This document shows, piece by piece, positions 25,803 through 34,337 of a stretch of DNA of 64,000 nucleotides. Made by a program: the position numbers and the translations under genes. The DNA is from Oceanidesulfovibrio indonesiensis (GTDB lineage Bacteria > Desulfobacterota > Desulfovibrionia > Desulfovibrionales > Desulfovibrionaceae): contig NZ_QMIE01000005.1 in assembly GCF_007625075.1 (NCBI RefSeq), positions 152,458-216,457 on the forward strand, in the 5' to 3' direction. Position 1 is the stretch's first letter, and every line of letters begins with the position of its first letter. Below the pieces are notes generated by a model. It was not told the DNA's origin, searched no databases, and saw nothing but the letters and a program-made list of their open reading frames with translations.

Positions 25803-27071
25803 ATGCAGACATCCAGAACCCTGTTCGAACGTGCGTCCAGGTGCATCCCCGGCGGCGTGAACAGCCCCGTGCGCGCCTGCCTCGGCGTTTCGGCGGAGCC
25901 CGTGTTCATCAGCAAAGGCTACGGCTCCCGCATTACGGACGTGGACGGCAAGGAGTACATCGACTTCGTCATGAGCTGGGGACCACTGCTCCTGGGACAT
26001 TGCCACCCGGAGGTTCTCAACGCGGCCCTCGAGGCTCTGGAAAATGGATCGAGCTTCGGCGCTCCCTGCGAGGGTGAGGTGCTGTTGGCGGAAAAGCTCT
26101 GCAACGCGCTGCCTTCCGTGGACATGGTGCGCATGGTGAACTCAGGCACGGAGGCGACCATGAGCGCCCTGCGCCTGGCCCGCGGCTACACGGGACGCGC
26201 CAAGGTGCTGAAGTTTGAAGGCTGCTACCACGGCCATGCGGATGCGTTTCTGGCCTCGGCCGGCTCTGGCGTTGCCACGCTTTCCATTCCCGGCACCCCC
26301 GGCGTGCCCCCGGCCACGGTGCAGGATACCCTGCTCGCGCCGTACAACGACCTGGAGGCGGTGCGCTGCCTTTTTGAGAAATGCCCGGACGAGATCGCCG
26401 CGATCATCGTGGAGCCAATGGCCGGCAACATGGGCCTGGTGCCCCCGGCTGAAGGTTTCCTCCAGGGACTGCGCGACCTCTGCGACGCTTATGGCGCGCT
26501 GCTCATCTTCGACGAGGTCATCACCGGATTCCGCCTGTCCTACTCCGGGGCGCAGGGACGTTTCGGCGTGACTCCGGACCTGACCACCCTGGGCAAGATC
26601 ATCGGCGGCGGCTTCCCGGTTGGCGCGTACGGCGGCAAGCGAGAGATCATGGAGCGCATCGCCCCGTGCGGCGACGTATACCAGGCGGGCACCCTCTCGG
26701 GTAACCCGGTGGCCATGGCTGCGGGCCTCGCCACGCTGGAGGCCCTGGAGCTGGCCAACTACGACGGCCTCGAAGCACGCACCCGCGCCTTTGCCGGAGA
26801 AATAGCCTCCATCCTCAGAGAGAAGGGGGCGCCGGTCACGCTGAACACGCTGGCCTCCATGTACACCCTGTTCTTTACGGAAGGCCCGGTCACGGACTTC
26901 GCCTCGGCCAAGACAGCCAATGGCGACATGTACGCGAGCTTTTATCGCCAGATGCGCGATGCCGGCGTCTACCTGGCGCCGTCCGGGTTCGAGTGCACCA
27001 TGGTCTCCTTCGCGCACACGGAGCGCGACTTCGACCAGGCGCTCGAGGCCGTGCGCAACGTGCACCTCTAG
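25803..27071 (+). CDS. hemL: Glutamate-1-semialdehyde 2,1-aminomutase
   Basis: PLP enzyme that forms 5-aminolevulinate from glutamate 1-semialdehyde in the C5 pathway. 422 residues with [13 protein letters not shown] near the start, [39 protein letters not shown] and the PLP-lysine region [17 protein letters not shown] (Lys near 265). GAGAGG precedes the ATG. It feeds both the siroheme/heme and cobalamin branches encoded around it. Confidence 0.97.
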   Translation: MQTSRTLFERASRCIPGGVNSPVRACLGVSAEPVFISKGYGSRITDVDGKEYIDFVMSWGPLLLGHCHPEVLNAALEALENGSSFGAPCEGEVLLAEKLCNALPSVDMVRMVNSGTEATMSALRLARGYTGRAKVLKFEGCYHGHADAFLASAGSGVATLSIPGTPGVPPATVQDTLLAPYNDLEAVRCLFEKCPDEIAAIIVEPMAGNMGLVPPAEGFLQGLRDLCDAYGALLIFDEVITGFRLSYSGAQGRFGVTPDLTTLGKIIGGGFPVGAYGGKREIMERIAPCGDVYQAGTLSGNPVAMAAGLATLEALELANYDGLEARTRAFAGEIASILREKGAPVTLNTLASMYTLFFTEGPVTDFASAKTANGDMYASFYRQMRDAGVYLAPSGFECTMVSFAHTERDFDQALEAVRNVHL

Positions 27072-27088
27072 CGGCCAAGGAGACGGCG

Positions 27089-28159
27089 CTGGACGAGGAC
27101 ATATCGAAGACACTCCGGCCTGCCGGATCGGTCGCCGTCTGGGCGCTGACCCCGGCAGGCGCGGCACTGGGCCGGCGCATCGCGACCGGCCTGGATGCGG
27201 TGCTGCACATGAACCGGCGCGCCGCAGGCGCTGACGCGGAAGAGGGCGCAGCGGTTTTTGACACGCTGGGCGAGGCCCTGGCCCGGGAGTATCGCAACTA
27301 TTCCGGCCACGTGCTCATCTGCGCCGCGGGCATAGCCGTGCGGCTGTTGGCGCCGTTGCTCACGGACAAGACGAACGACCCGGCCGTGGTGGTCTGCGAC
27401 CAGGCAGGCCGCCACGCCGTAAGCCTCGTGTCCGGCCATCTGGGCGGAGCCAACACCCTGGCCCGGAACGTGGCGGTCATCACGGGCGGCGAGGCCGTCA
27501 TCACCACAGCCACGGACACCGCGGGCCTGCCGGCCGTGGACGAGCTCGCAGCCGAGTCCGGATTGACCATCGCGACCATGGCGGACGCCCGGACCGTGAG
27601 CGCTTCGCTGCTCGCCGGTGCGCGTCTGCAGCTGTTCGACCCGGACAACCGGCTCGGTCTCGACAGCGAGCACGAATCCCTTTTCGAGCGGATCGACGAT
27701 CCGGAGCATCTCTCGGCCCCATCTGTGGCAGTGGACTGGCGCCTGCGTGCGACATACGCTGCCGAGGGCGTTCTGCATCTGATTCCCCGGGCTGTATGCG
27801 TGGGCATTGGCTGCCGCCGGGGCATTGCAGCTGATATCGTGGACGAAGCACTGGACAGGTTCCTGCGGGGCAATGCCATAGCGCCCGCGGCTCTTTGCGG
27901 CCTGGCGTCCATAGACGCCAAAGCCGGGGAGGCGGGCATTCTCGAAACGGCCCGGAAACGGGGTCTTTCATTGACAATATATACGGCGCGCGAGCTGGGG
28001 GAGGTGGAGGTTCCCAACCCCTCGGCGCGCGTGGCCAGCCATATGGGAGTAGAAAGCGTATGCGAAGCCGCGGCGATTCTTTTCGCGGAGAAGGGGGAGC
28101 TCGTGGTTCCCAAGACAGTATGGAACGGCGTGACCCTGGCCGCGGCGGTGCGGAAATGA
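27089..28159 (+). CDS. cbiG: Cobalt-precorrin-5A hydrolase (proposed CTG start)
   Basis: Opens the delta-lactone of cobalt-precorrin-5A and releases acetaldehyde. 356 residues. N-terminal region VAVWALTPAGAALGRRIA; central HVLICAAGIAVRLLAPLL, DPAVVVCDQAGRHAVSLVSG, HLGGANTLAR; C-terminal CbiG domain CVGIGCRRGIAADIV and SIDAKAGEAGILETA. Homology begins before any ATG/GTG/TTG that lies outside hemL; CTG at 27089 has AAGGAG exactly 6 bases upstream and gives the right length. The only standard upstream alternative is an ATG 79 bases inside hemL. Confidence 0.88.
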   Translation: MDEDISKTLRPAGSVAVWALTPAGAALGRRIATGLDAVLHMNRRAAGADAEEGAAVFDTLGEALAREYRNYSGHVLICAAGIAVRLLAPLLTDKTNDPAVVVCDQAGRHAVSLVSGHLGGANTLARNVAVITGGEAVITTATDTAGLPAVDELAAESGLTIATMADARTVSASLLAGARLQLFDPDNRLGLDSEHESLFERIDDPEHLSAPSVAVDWRLRATYAAEGVLHLIPRAVCVGIGCRRGIAADIVDEALDRFLRGNAIAPAALCGLASIDAKAGEAGILETARKRGLSLTIYTARELGEVEVPNPSARVASHMGVESVCEAAAILFAEKGELVVPKTVWNGVTLAAAVRK

Positions 28160-28929
28160 CGCCGTTGTGGGTGGTTTCCACGGGACCCGGGGATGTGTGT
28201 CTGCTGCCGCCCCTGGCCGTGGGGGCCCTGGAGCAGGCCGAAGTGGTGGCCGGCTACGGCCGGTATCTGGACCTGCTGCCTGCTGAACTGCTGGAAGGCA
28301 AGGACATCATGCGGACCGGCATGACGGGCGAGGTGGCGCGGTGCAGCGCGGCCCTTGAGACGGCGTTTGCCGGCAGGCCCACGGCCGTGGTCAGCGGGGG
28401 AGACGCGGGCATCTACGGCATGGCCGGCCTGGTGTACGAACTTGCGTACGAAAAGGGCTATACGGAGCGGGTGGAGATCGAGGTGGTTCCCGGCATACCT
28501 GCTCTGTCCGCGGCGGCTGCGCTTCTGGGCGCACCGCTCATGCACGATTTCGCGGCCATCTCCCTGAGCGATCGGCTGACACCGTGGGAGATCATCGAAA
28601 AACGCGTCAAACACGCGGCCCTTGGGGACTTCGTCATGGTGATCTACAATCCGCGCTCAAAGGGCAGGTCGTGGCAGCTGGGGCGTGTCCTGAAACTGTT
28701 GCAGACGGTGAAATCCGTAGAAACACCAGTGGGAGTCGTGAGGCAGGCGTACAGAGAAGGGCAGAGCGTGGACATAGAAAAACTGGGTACGCTGGATCCC
28801 CAGACGGTGGACATGCTGACGGTGCTGGTGGTGGGCTCTGCGAGTACTCGAGTGCTGGGCAAACATTTAGTCACGCCGCGCGGTTATTTGGAGAAATACG
28901 GAGCCGGTCCGGGCCCGGGCGTTCTATAG
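28156..28929 (+). CDS. cbiH: Cobalt-precorrin-3 (C17)-methyltransferase
   Basis: Methylates C17 and drives ring contraction in the anaerobic pathway. 257 residues with tetrapyrrole-methylase motifs WVVSTGPGDVCLLPPLA, VVAGYGRYLDLL, VVSGGDAGIYGMAGLVYE, VPGIPALSAAAALLGAPL and YNPRSKGRSWQL. The ATG overlaps the cbiG stop in ATGA, so the two are translationally coupled. Confidence 0.94.
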   Translation: MTPLWVVSTGPGDVCLLPPLAVGALEQAEVVAGYGRYLDLLPAELLEGKDIMRTGMTGEVARCSAALETAFAGRPTAVVSGGDAGIYGMAGLVYELAYEKGYTERVEIEVVPGIPALSAAAALLGAPLMHDFAAISLSDRLTPWEIIEKRVKHAALGDFVMVIYNPRSKGRSWQLGRVLKLLQTVKSVETPVGVVRQAYREGQSVDIEKLGTLDPQTVDMLTVLVVGSASTRVLGKHLVTPRGYLEKYGAGPGPGVL

Positions 28930-29251
28930 AGGTGTCGGATACGCCGTCAATCTGCGAAATCTCAAAAAGCCTTGCGCACTTACGGATTTTGTGTTTCCAT
29001 GATGCTCGCCGTGGAGTATAAAGCAACACAAGTTTAGGACGCAATTGCATCGTACATACATTGCAGAACATTGTATGAGTCCGTCACGCAGCATACCACG
29101 CAGGGGGAACGCATGAACGGACAGGTGCGAGCCAACGGAGCTCCGATTTCCTCCCATGCCGGCACTATCGCTTTCATGTCGCTCGGTTCCGACGATGCGG
29201 TGCTTTCCTTCCGGCTTTTCGCCCACACAATATTTGAACGGAAGGTGATGT
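28930..29251. other. 322-bp intergenic region before the acidic coiled-coil gene
   Basis: No convincing gene. A short frame starting at 29113 with a fair ribosome binding site overlaps the next gene and has no recognisable content. The region is AT-richer around 28970-29080 and holds a plausible sigma70 promoter, listed separately. Confidence 0.5.
28994..29022 (+). promoter_or_regulatory. Predicted sigma70 promoter for the acidic coiled-coil gene
   Basis: TTTCCA (-35, four of six consensus bases) and TATAAA (-10, five of six) separated by 17 bp, in an AT-rich stretch about 230 bp upstream of the start codon. This implies a long leader if used. Confidence 0.4.
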
Positions 29252-32200
29252 ATGTCCAAGGTTCCTGAACTGGACCTGCATGACGACGAAATCCTCGAGC
29301 TGGAGGATATCGTGGAGACCTCTGACGCCGGAGACGATTTCTCGGCGGACGCCTCGGATCTCGACTTGAGTTTCGAGCAGGAGCTTGAGGATCTGTTCTC
29401 CAATTCATCTGATGAAAACGCGACTCAGGCGCCTCCTTCCGCACAGGCAGCCAGTATTGCGGCAGATGAGTTCGAGGGGCTCGAGTTCGAATCCGGCGAC
29501 ACCATCGACCTCAGCGGCTTCGAACTCGGCGAAACCGACGCCGCCGCCGGGGGCGATGAGATCATGGACCTCGTGGAACCACTGGAGACGGCCCATTTCG
29601 ACATGGATGGCGACGACGATCTTGCAGCCACCACGGTGCTCTCCTCGCGCGACCAGAACCAGGATCTTGACGATCTGGACGACCTCGATTTTGGGAGCGG
29701 CGAGGACGAGACGAGCGAGAACCTGGCCGCCACCACAGTCATGTCCGTAATGCCCGGACAGAACGAACGCCTTGCCGACGTGGGCGATTTCGACCTCGAA
29801 GCAGAGGATGAGCTGACGCTCGACCTGGGCGAAGACGACGAGAACGAGGACCAGGCCGACGCTTTTGTGGAAGACGAGGACTTCGACATTTCAGGGCTCG
29901 ACGAGCTGCTCGGATCCGATGAAGCCGCGGCCGACGATATCGGCCCCATGGCCTCCACCGCGGATATCGATGCGGCCGAACTGGGCCTCGAGGAAATCGA
30001 CCTTGAAACCACGGCCGTGCAGGATAGAGAGACTCTGCCCGAACCGGAAGAGGTGGAGTCCTACACCCACACCGCCGACCTCGACGTTCTCGGGCTGGAA
30101 GACCTTATCTCCGACCTCGAGCTTCCGGATCAGGAATCCACCGGCGATGACGTGCCGGCCGGCGAGTTCAATATCGAGGACTTCGTGGGCGGCGAAGACG
30201 ACATGCAGTTCGAGGACATCACGGAAGAGTCGACAATCGATGCGACGGACGAAACCGGCGAACTCATCGATCTGGGCCTCGAAGATATCGTGGAGAAGGA
30301 AAAAGCCCCCCAGCAGGAATCCGGACCGGACGCCGAGGAACCAGCCATGGATTTCGGCGAAGATCTCGTGGATCTTTCCGACACATTCGACGAATCCCTC
30401 GGGGGGGTCGAAGGGCTCGACGATGCGATGACCATGGAGAGCGCCGCGGAAGAAACCGCTTCCGCAGAAGCCGGCGGCGAGGAGTGGGATATCGATCTGT
30501 CTTCGGCCGAACTCGTCCCAGAACCCCAGCCAGAACCTTCATTCGAAGAGGATGAGATCGAGGAAGCTGCGGTGGAGGAGACGGCGGAGGAAGAAACCGT
30601 GGCTGAAGCCGCCGCCCTCGAAGAGGAGTGGACCTACGAGACCAGGGAATCCGTCCAGCCGGAAGAGGTTTCATTCGAAGAACCAGCCCCGGGCGAGGGC
30701 GCGACGGAAACCGCTCCGGAACCTGCGCCCGTCGCAGCGGAGGCGGCCCCCGCCCCTGCCATGGATCAGGAGGCCGTGGAGCAGCTCCTCGCCACGCTCG
30801 AGGCCATGGAGTCTCGCATTCACTCCCTGGAAGCTGTCGTAGCAGAGCGGGATGCGTTGCAGAGCCGTGTTGCGTCCCTGGAAAGCGAATTGGCCCGGGT
30901 CACAGAGTCGGCCGACTCCCTGGAGCAGTCCGTGCGCCAGGCCGTGGACAAACTCGATACGAGCCTGGGCGAAAGCGGCGCCGTTGCCGCGCTGGTCGCG
31001 CAACGGCTCGACGACTTCCGGCAGAGCCTGGAGGCCAGAGAGCCTGCCAGGGACGAGGAGCTGGCAAACCGTGTGCAACAGCTCAAATCCGCTCTGGAGC
31101 AAGGCCGGGCCGAACAGACCGCGAAGCTGGACGAGCTAGCCCAGAAGACTGAACGTCTGAACGAACTGGATGTCCTGACGGAGAAAGTTGCCCGGACGCC
31201 ATCCCCGAACGATATGCGGATCGCCGCCACAGAGGCCGCGCAAGCCGTTGCTGATGAAACAGCGCATGCCGTGGCGAAGGAAGCCGCACAGGCGGCGGCT
31301 GGCGAAAAGCTGCAACTGGCTCTGGCAGAGGACGGCGAGGTGTCCAGAAAGCTTGCCGAGGCCCTGAGCAAGGCAACGGAGTCCTTGCGCCAGGAGCTTG
31401 CGGAGCAGATCGCAGGCGTGAAGAAAACGGTCGAAGAAGCCGCCGCATCGCAGGCGGACGAGGGCGAACGGGCTGAGGCCGTGCGCGCGTCTGTCCGCGA
31501 AGAGCTGGACAAGGCTCTCGGCGAGGGCGGCGATGCCGGCACGGCGCTGCGTGAAACCGTGACGACTGCGGTGGAGGGTCTGCGCCAGGAGCTTGCGGAG
31601 CAGATAGAGGGCGTGAAGAAAACGGCCGAGGAAGCCGCCGCATCGCAGGTGGACGAAGGTGAACGGGCCGAGGCCGTGCGCGCGTCTGTCCGCGAGGAGC
31701 TGGACAAGGCTCTTGCCGAGGGCGGAGCCGTCGCATCCAAAATCGAAGAGCGGATCGGCGCGGTGGAAGAATCGGCCAGGCTGGACAACATGGCCCTCGA
31801 ATCACGCCTGAGCCAGGTCATCGATCGGTTCGGCGACCCGGACACAGTGCCCGAACCCGTCATCAACGCCATCAGCAGCGGTATCGTGGAGGCCATGGAC
31901 GAGGGCGGACCCTTCCACAGCCGTCTGGAAGAGCGCATCGCCGAGGTTGCCAGGGAACGGCAGAGGGACCTGGAGTCTTTCGCCTCCAAAGTGGACGAGG
32001 TGCTGAAAACCTTCCGCGAGGAAGGCGTCTCCCGCACGGAGCTGGATTCCCTGGTGGGCGAGAAGCTCGCCGGATTGGAAGAGTCACTGCGCGGCGCCAT
32101 GCTCACCGCAGAGGATGTGGCCGGCATTGTGGACGAACGCACCACCCCTGCCGTGGAGCAGGTGCGCGGAGAGCTTGCCGGCGACTTGTTCAGCGAGGTG

Positions 32201-32713
32201 AAGGACAAGGTGATCGAGTATGTGGAGCAGGGCGTGGCCAAGGAAAGCGAACGACTCGATGCGCTTGTGGACTCTCGCATGAAGGAACTCGGCGAGCAGG
32301 TGCGTCCTTCCACGGAAAGCATGCACGCCGCCGCATCGGATGCGCTCGATCAAGCGTTGCCACAGTTCCGCGCCTCCCTCGTGGAGGAGTTGGCCTCGCA
32401 CACCGCCAGCCAGCCGTTGGACGAGAATACGCAAAACGCCATCACTGAAGCTGTGGAAACGCGGATGCGCGATTCCCTGTCCGAAGATTCGGATATCTAC
32501 GAGAGCCTGGTGGGGAATCTCACCGAGCAGCTTGAACGCGTCATACGCGAAGGGGTGGAAAGCCTGGAGCGCAAGACCGTGAGCCACGAGGACTGGAACG
32601 TAATGGCCGCGAGACTGCGCCAGGAACTCACCGCCAGGATCGAGAGCGAGGCCGCAAAATCCGCGGCGCGCATCATCCGCGAGGAGATCAGCAACCTGCT
32701 CGGCGAGGACTGA
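29252..32713 (+). CDS. Large acidic coiled-coil protein of unknown function
   Basis: 1153 residues, no signal peptide or membrane segment, so presumably cytoplasmic. Residues 1-500 are very rich in Asp/Glu with repeated short ELEDL/LDLDDL-type runs and probably disordered. From ~505 on it is predicted helical coiled coil (EQLLATLEAMESRIHSLEA). A ~50-residue block (LRQELAEQI.GVKKT.EEAA) is duplicated with a 65-residue period. It ends with an amphipathic helix AARIIREEISNLLGED. GAAGGTG precedes the ATG. The layout of acidic disordered arm plus C-terminal helix recalls polar scaffold proteins such as PopZ, but I see no homology that proves it. Confidence 0.75.
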   Translation: MSKVPELDLHDDEILELEDIVETSDAGDDFSADASDLDLSFEQELEDLFSNSSDENATQAPPSAQAASIAADEFEGLEFESGDTIDLSGFELGETDAAAGGDEIMDLVEPLETAHFDMDGDDDLAATTVLSSRDQNQDLDDLDDLDFGSGEDETSENLAATTVMSVMPGQNERLADVGDFDLEAEDELTLDLGEDDENEDQADAFVEDEDFDISGLDELLGSDEAAADDIGPMASTADIDAAELGLEEIDLETTAVQDRETLPEPEEVESYTHTADLDVLGLEDLISDLELPDQESTGDDVPAGEFNIEDFVGGEDDMQFEDITEESTIDATDETGELIDLGLEDIVEKEKAPQQESGPDAEEPAMDFGEDLVDLSDTFDESLGGVEGLDDAMTMESAAEETASAEAGGEEWDIDLSSAELVPEPQPEPSFEEDEIEEAAVEETAEEETVAEAAALEEEWTYETRESVQPEEVSFEEPAPGEGATETAPEPAPVAAEAAPAPAMDQEAVEQLLATLEAMESRIHSLEAVVAERDALQSRVASLESELARVTESADSLEQSVRQAVDKLDTSLGESGAVAALVAQRLDDFRQSLEAREPARDEELANRVQQLKSALEQGRAEQTAKLDELAQKTERLNELDVLTEKVARTPSPNDMRIAATEAAQAVADETAHAVAKEAAQAAAGEKLQLALAEDGEVSRKLAEALSKATESLRQELAEQIAGVKKTVEEAAASQADEGERAEAVRASVREELDKALGEGGDAGTALRETVTTAVEGLRQELAEQIEGVKKTAEEAAASQVDEGERAEAVRASVREELDKALAEGGAVASKIEERIGAVEESARLDNMALESRLSQVIDRFGDPDTVPEPVINAISSGIVEAMDEGGPFHSRLEERIAEVARERQRDLESFASKVDEVLKTFREEGVSRTELDSLVGEKLAGLEESLRGAMLTAEDVAGIVDERTTPAVEQVRGELAGDLFSEVKDKVIEYVEQGVAKESERLDALVDSRMKELGEQVRPSTESMHAAASDALDQALPQFRASLVEELASHTASQPLDENTQNAITEAVETRMRDSLSEDSDIYESLVGNLTEQLERVIREGVESLERKTVSHEDWNVMAARLRQELTARIESEAAKSAARIIREEISNLLGED
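31380..31725 (+). repeat. Tandem intragenic duplication in the coiled-coil gene
   Basis: Two ~150-bp copies, 31380-31530 and 31575-31725, offset by 195 bp (65 codons). Nearly all bases agree, including synonymous positions, which points to a recent duplication or gene conversion. Each copy encodes about 50 residues from LRQELAEQI to LDKAL.EGG. Confidence 0.85.
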
Positions 32714-32746
32714 GCGCCAGTCACGGGCGAGTGAAAGCAATTTCGG

Positions 32747-32774
32747 AGGGCCGCCTCAGGCGGCCTTCCTTTTT
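32747..32774 (+). terminator. Intrinsic terminator after the coiled-coil gene
   Basis: Stem GGCCGCC / GGCGGCC with loop TCA, then TTCCTTTTT. Located 34 bp after the stop codon. Confidence 0.8.
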
Positions 32775-32821
32775 GGGTTCGCAGGCTCTCGACTGTGCGG
32801 GCGGACAGTGGTAACGGATCA

Positions 32822-32914
32822 GAAAAAAGAAGGGGCCTCTCGGGTTTTTTCTTTTTTCCCGTCCGGTGCGCTCTCTGACGCGGTCGAGGCCATTTCCCCC
32901 CGGACGGGTTTTTT
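32822..32914 (+). promoter_or_regulatory. Possible attenuator-like leader with competing hairpins and T-tracts
   Basis: Two overlapping inverted repeats: GAAAAAAGAA (32822) with TTCTTTTTTC (32849), and CCCGTCCGG (32858) with CCGGACGGG (32900) followed directly by six T. They share base 32858, and GGCCTC (32834) can also pair with GAGGCC (32886), so alternative folds are mutually exclusive. The segment lies 86 bp before the mini-protein / ubiE genes. A second terminator for the upstream gene is the simpler reading. Confidence 0.4.
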
Positions 32915-32999
32915 GCTTGCGCACTGCGCAGGCGCGCCACGATACGAACCCAGTTCAGAGAAACGAGCGCCGGCCACAGCCGGCAGACGTTGCGGAGGC

Positions 33000-33185
33000 A
33001 TGCACGTGGACAAGGAGAAGGCGCAAGCGCTCCAGGTGACCAAGGAGATCGTCGTCAAGTTCATCGAGGTCGGACGGGTCTCGCCCCAGAATTTCCAGGA
33101 GTTTTTCCCCGCCATATATGAGCGGGTGCGGGAAACCCTGCGCGAGGACGCAGGCGGCGCCGAAAGCGGGGAGACTCGTGACTGA
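33000..33185 (+). CDS. Small protein resembling the N-terminal part of MucR/Ros regulators
   Basis: 61 residues from the ATG, or 59 from a GTG two codons later, which has the better spacing from GGAGG. The helix-rich LQVTKEIVVKFIEVGRVSPQ...FFPAIYERVRETL resembles the oligomerisation region of MucR/Ros proteins, but no zinc finger follows. The gene overlaps the start of ubiE by 8 bases, implying coupled translation. I infer family resemblance only; the role is unknown. Confidence 0.65.
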   Translation: MHVDKEKAQALQVTKEIVVKFIEVGRVSPQNFQEFFPAIYERVRETLREDAGGAESGETRD

Positions 33186-33930
33186 AGGGTCGCCGCAGGA
33201 TTTCGACAGCAAGGAAAGCCACGCCGGCAGGGTGCAGGCCATGTTCGGCCGCATCTCGCGCTGGTACGACTTCCTCAACCATTTTCTGAGTCTGGGGCTC
33301 GATATTTACTGGCGGCGGGTGCTCGTGCGCGAGGCTGAACCGCCGGAGGGACGCGGCCACATCGTGGACCTCGCGGCCGGAACGCTGGACGTGACTGTCA
33401 TGCTCGCCGAACGATATCCGCAAGCGCGGGTTACGGCCGCGGATTTTTCCAAGCCCATGCTGGAGCAGGGTGTGGCCAAGGTCAAAAAGCGCGGCCTGGA
33501 GGACCGGGTCGCCACGGTGCTGGCGGATGGCAGGCGGCTGCCTTTGGCGGACTCCTCGGCCGCATGCATGACCGTGGCCTTCGGCATCCGCAACATCAAG
33601 CCGCGGCAGGACGCTTACACCGAGGTGCTGCGCGTGCTGGAACCGGGCGGACGGTTTCTCATCCTGGAGTTCGGCAGCGGCAAAAAGCGCATCCTGCGGG
33701 GCATCTACAATGTCTATCTGAACTATCTGCTGCCGCTGGCGGGACGAATCGTTTCCGGCGACAAGCACGCCTACCAGTACCTGGCCGATACCATACGCGC
33801 CTTTCCGGACGAGCGCGCCCTGGCCAGGGAACTGCTGGATTCCGGGTTCGAGACGGTATTCTGCCTGCCGCTCAGCTGGGGCATCGTGAATTTGCACATT
33901 GCCGAGGCACCGCGCAACGGACAGCGCTAG
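33178..33930 (+). CDS. ubiE: UbiE/MenG demethylmenaquinone methyltransferase
   Basis: SAM-dependent C-methylation that completes menaquinone. 250 residues from a GTG that overlaps the preceding mini-gene, with GGGGAG upstream. Family motifs: MFGRISRWYDFLNHFLSLGLD, VDLAAGTLDVTVML (motif I), DGRRLPLADSSAACMTVAFG, RNIKPRQDAYTEVLRVLEPGG and YQYLADTIRAFPD. The last is a UbiE hallmark. With mqnB and a prenyl synthase close by, menaquinone is the likely product. Confidence 0.9.
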   Translation: MTEGSPQDFDSKESHAGRVQAMFGRISRWYDFLNHFLSLGLDIYWRRVLVREAEPPEGRGHIVDLAAGTLDVTVMLAERYPQARVTAADFSKPMLEQGVAKVKKRGLEDRVATVLADGRRLPLADSSAACMTVAFGIRNIKPRQDAYTEVLRVLEPGGRFLILEFGSGKKRILRGIYNVYLNYLLPLAGRIVSGDKHAYQYLADTIRAFPDERALARELLDSGFETVFCLPLSWGIVNLHIAEAPRNGQR

Positions 33931-33937
33931 GGAGCGC

Positions 33938-34080
33938 CGAAAAACTGCTTTGCAGGCTGTTCAAAAATTGTTCGAGCACAAGGCGCGAGAAAACAGATCA
34001 AGGCCGACGCATACTTTTCAGGTACGTGAGAGTTTGATCGTATTGAGGCGCACAGCAATCGGACGTATTTCAACAGCCTG
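33938..34080 (+). repeat. Dispersed intergenic repeat, copy B
   Basis: About 140 bp filling the gap between ubiE and the convergent DUF2065 gene. It shares ordered blocks, including an identical 16-mer, with the minus strand of 1401-1505. Its outer parts form an inverted repeat, CAGGCTGTT at 33953 and AACAGCCTG at 34072, so the transcript could fold back. Confidence 0.6.
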
Positions 34081-34278
34081 TCAGGAGCGAACGACAAGGA
34101 CGATCACGAGTCCGACCACCATGGCCATCAGCCCCAACCCGCGCAGGAAGGACGGCGGCCGTTCGGCAATCATCCTGAGGACGTTCGGCATGCGCTCAGC
34201 GAAAAGGAAATACGGCAATCCTTCGATAATGAAGGCAAGACCCAGGGCCGTGGCGAAAATTTTCCAGTTGAAATCCAT
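34081..34278 (-). CDS. DUF2065 (YjeT-like) small membrane protein
   Basis: 65 residues: a first membrane helix (FATALGLAFIIEGLPYFLFA), a basic middle and a second helix (LGLMAMVVGLVIVLVV). This matches the short DUF2065 family of inner-membrane proteins of unknown function. The ATG beginning MDFNWKIF was preferred over a start 27 codons upstream, because the upstream part overlaps the dehydrogenase gene on the other strand. Ribosome binding site weak. Confidence 0.75.
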   Translation of the reverse strand: MDFNWKIFATALGLAFIIEGLPYFLFAERMPNVLRMIAERPPSFLRGLGLMAMVVGLVIVLVVRS

Positions 34279-34337
34279 TCCATCAAAATAGACGTGTTCC
34301 AAGCCGATTGTAAAGCGGAATACAAAAGGACGTTGAT

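Noticed and set aside
29113..29268. Small frame with a fair ribosome binding site before the coiled-coil gene
   Set aside because: It overlaps the start of a better-supported gene in another frame and has no recognisable content or matching codon use.
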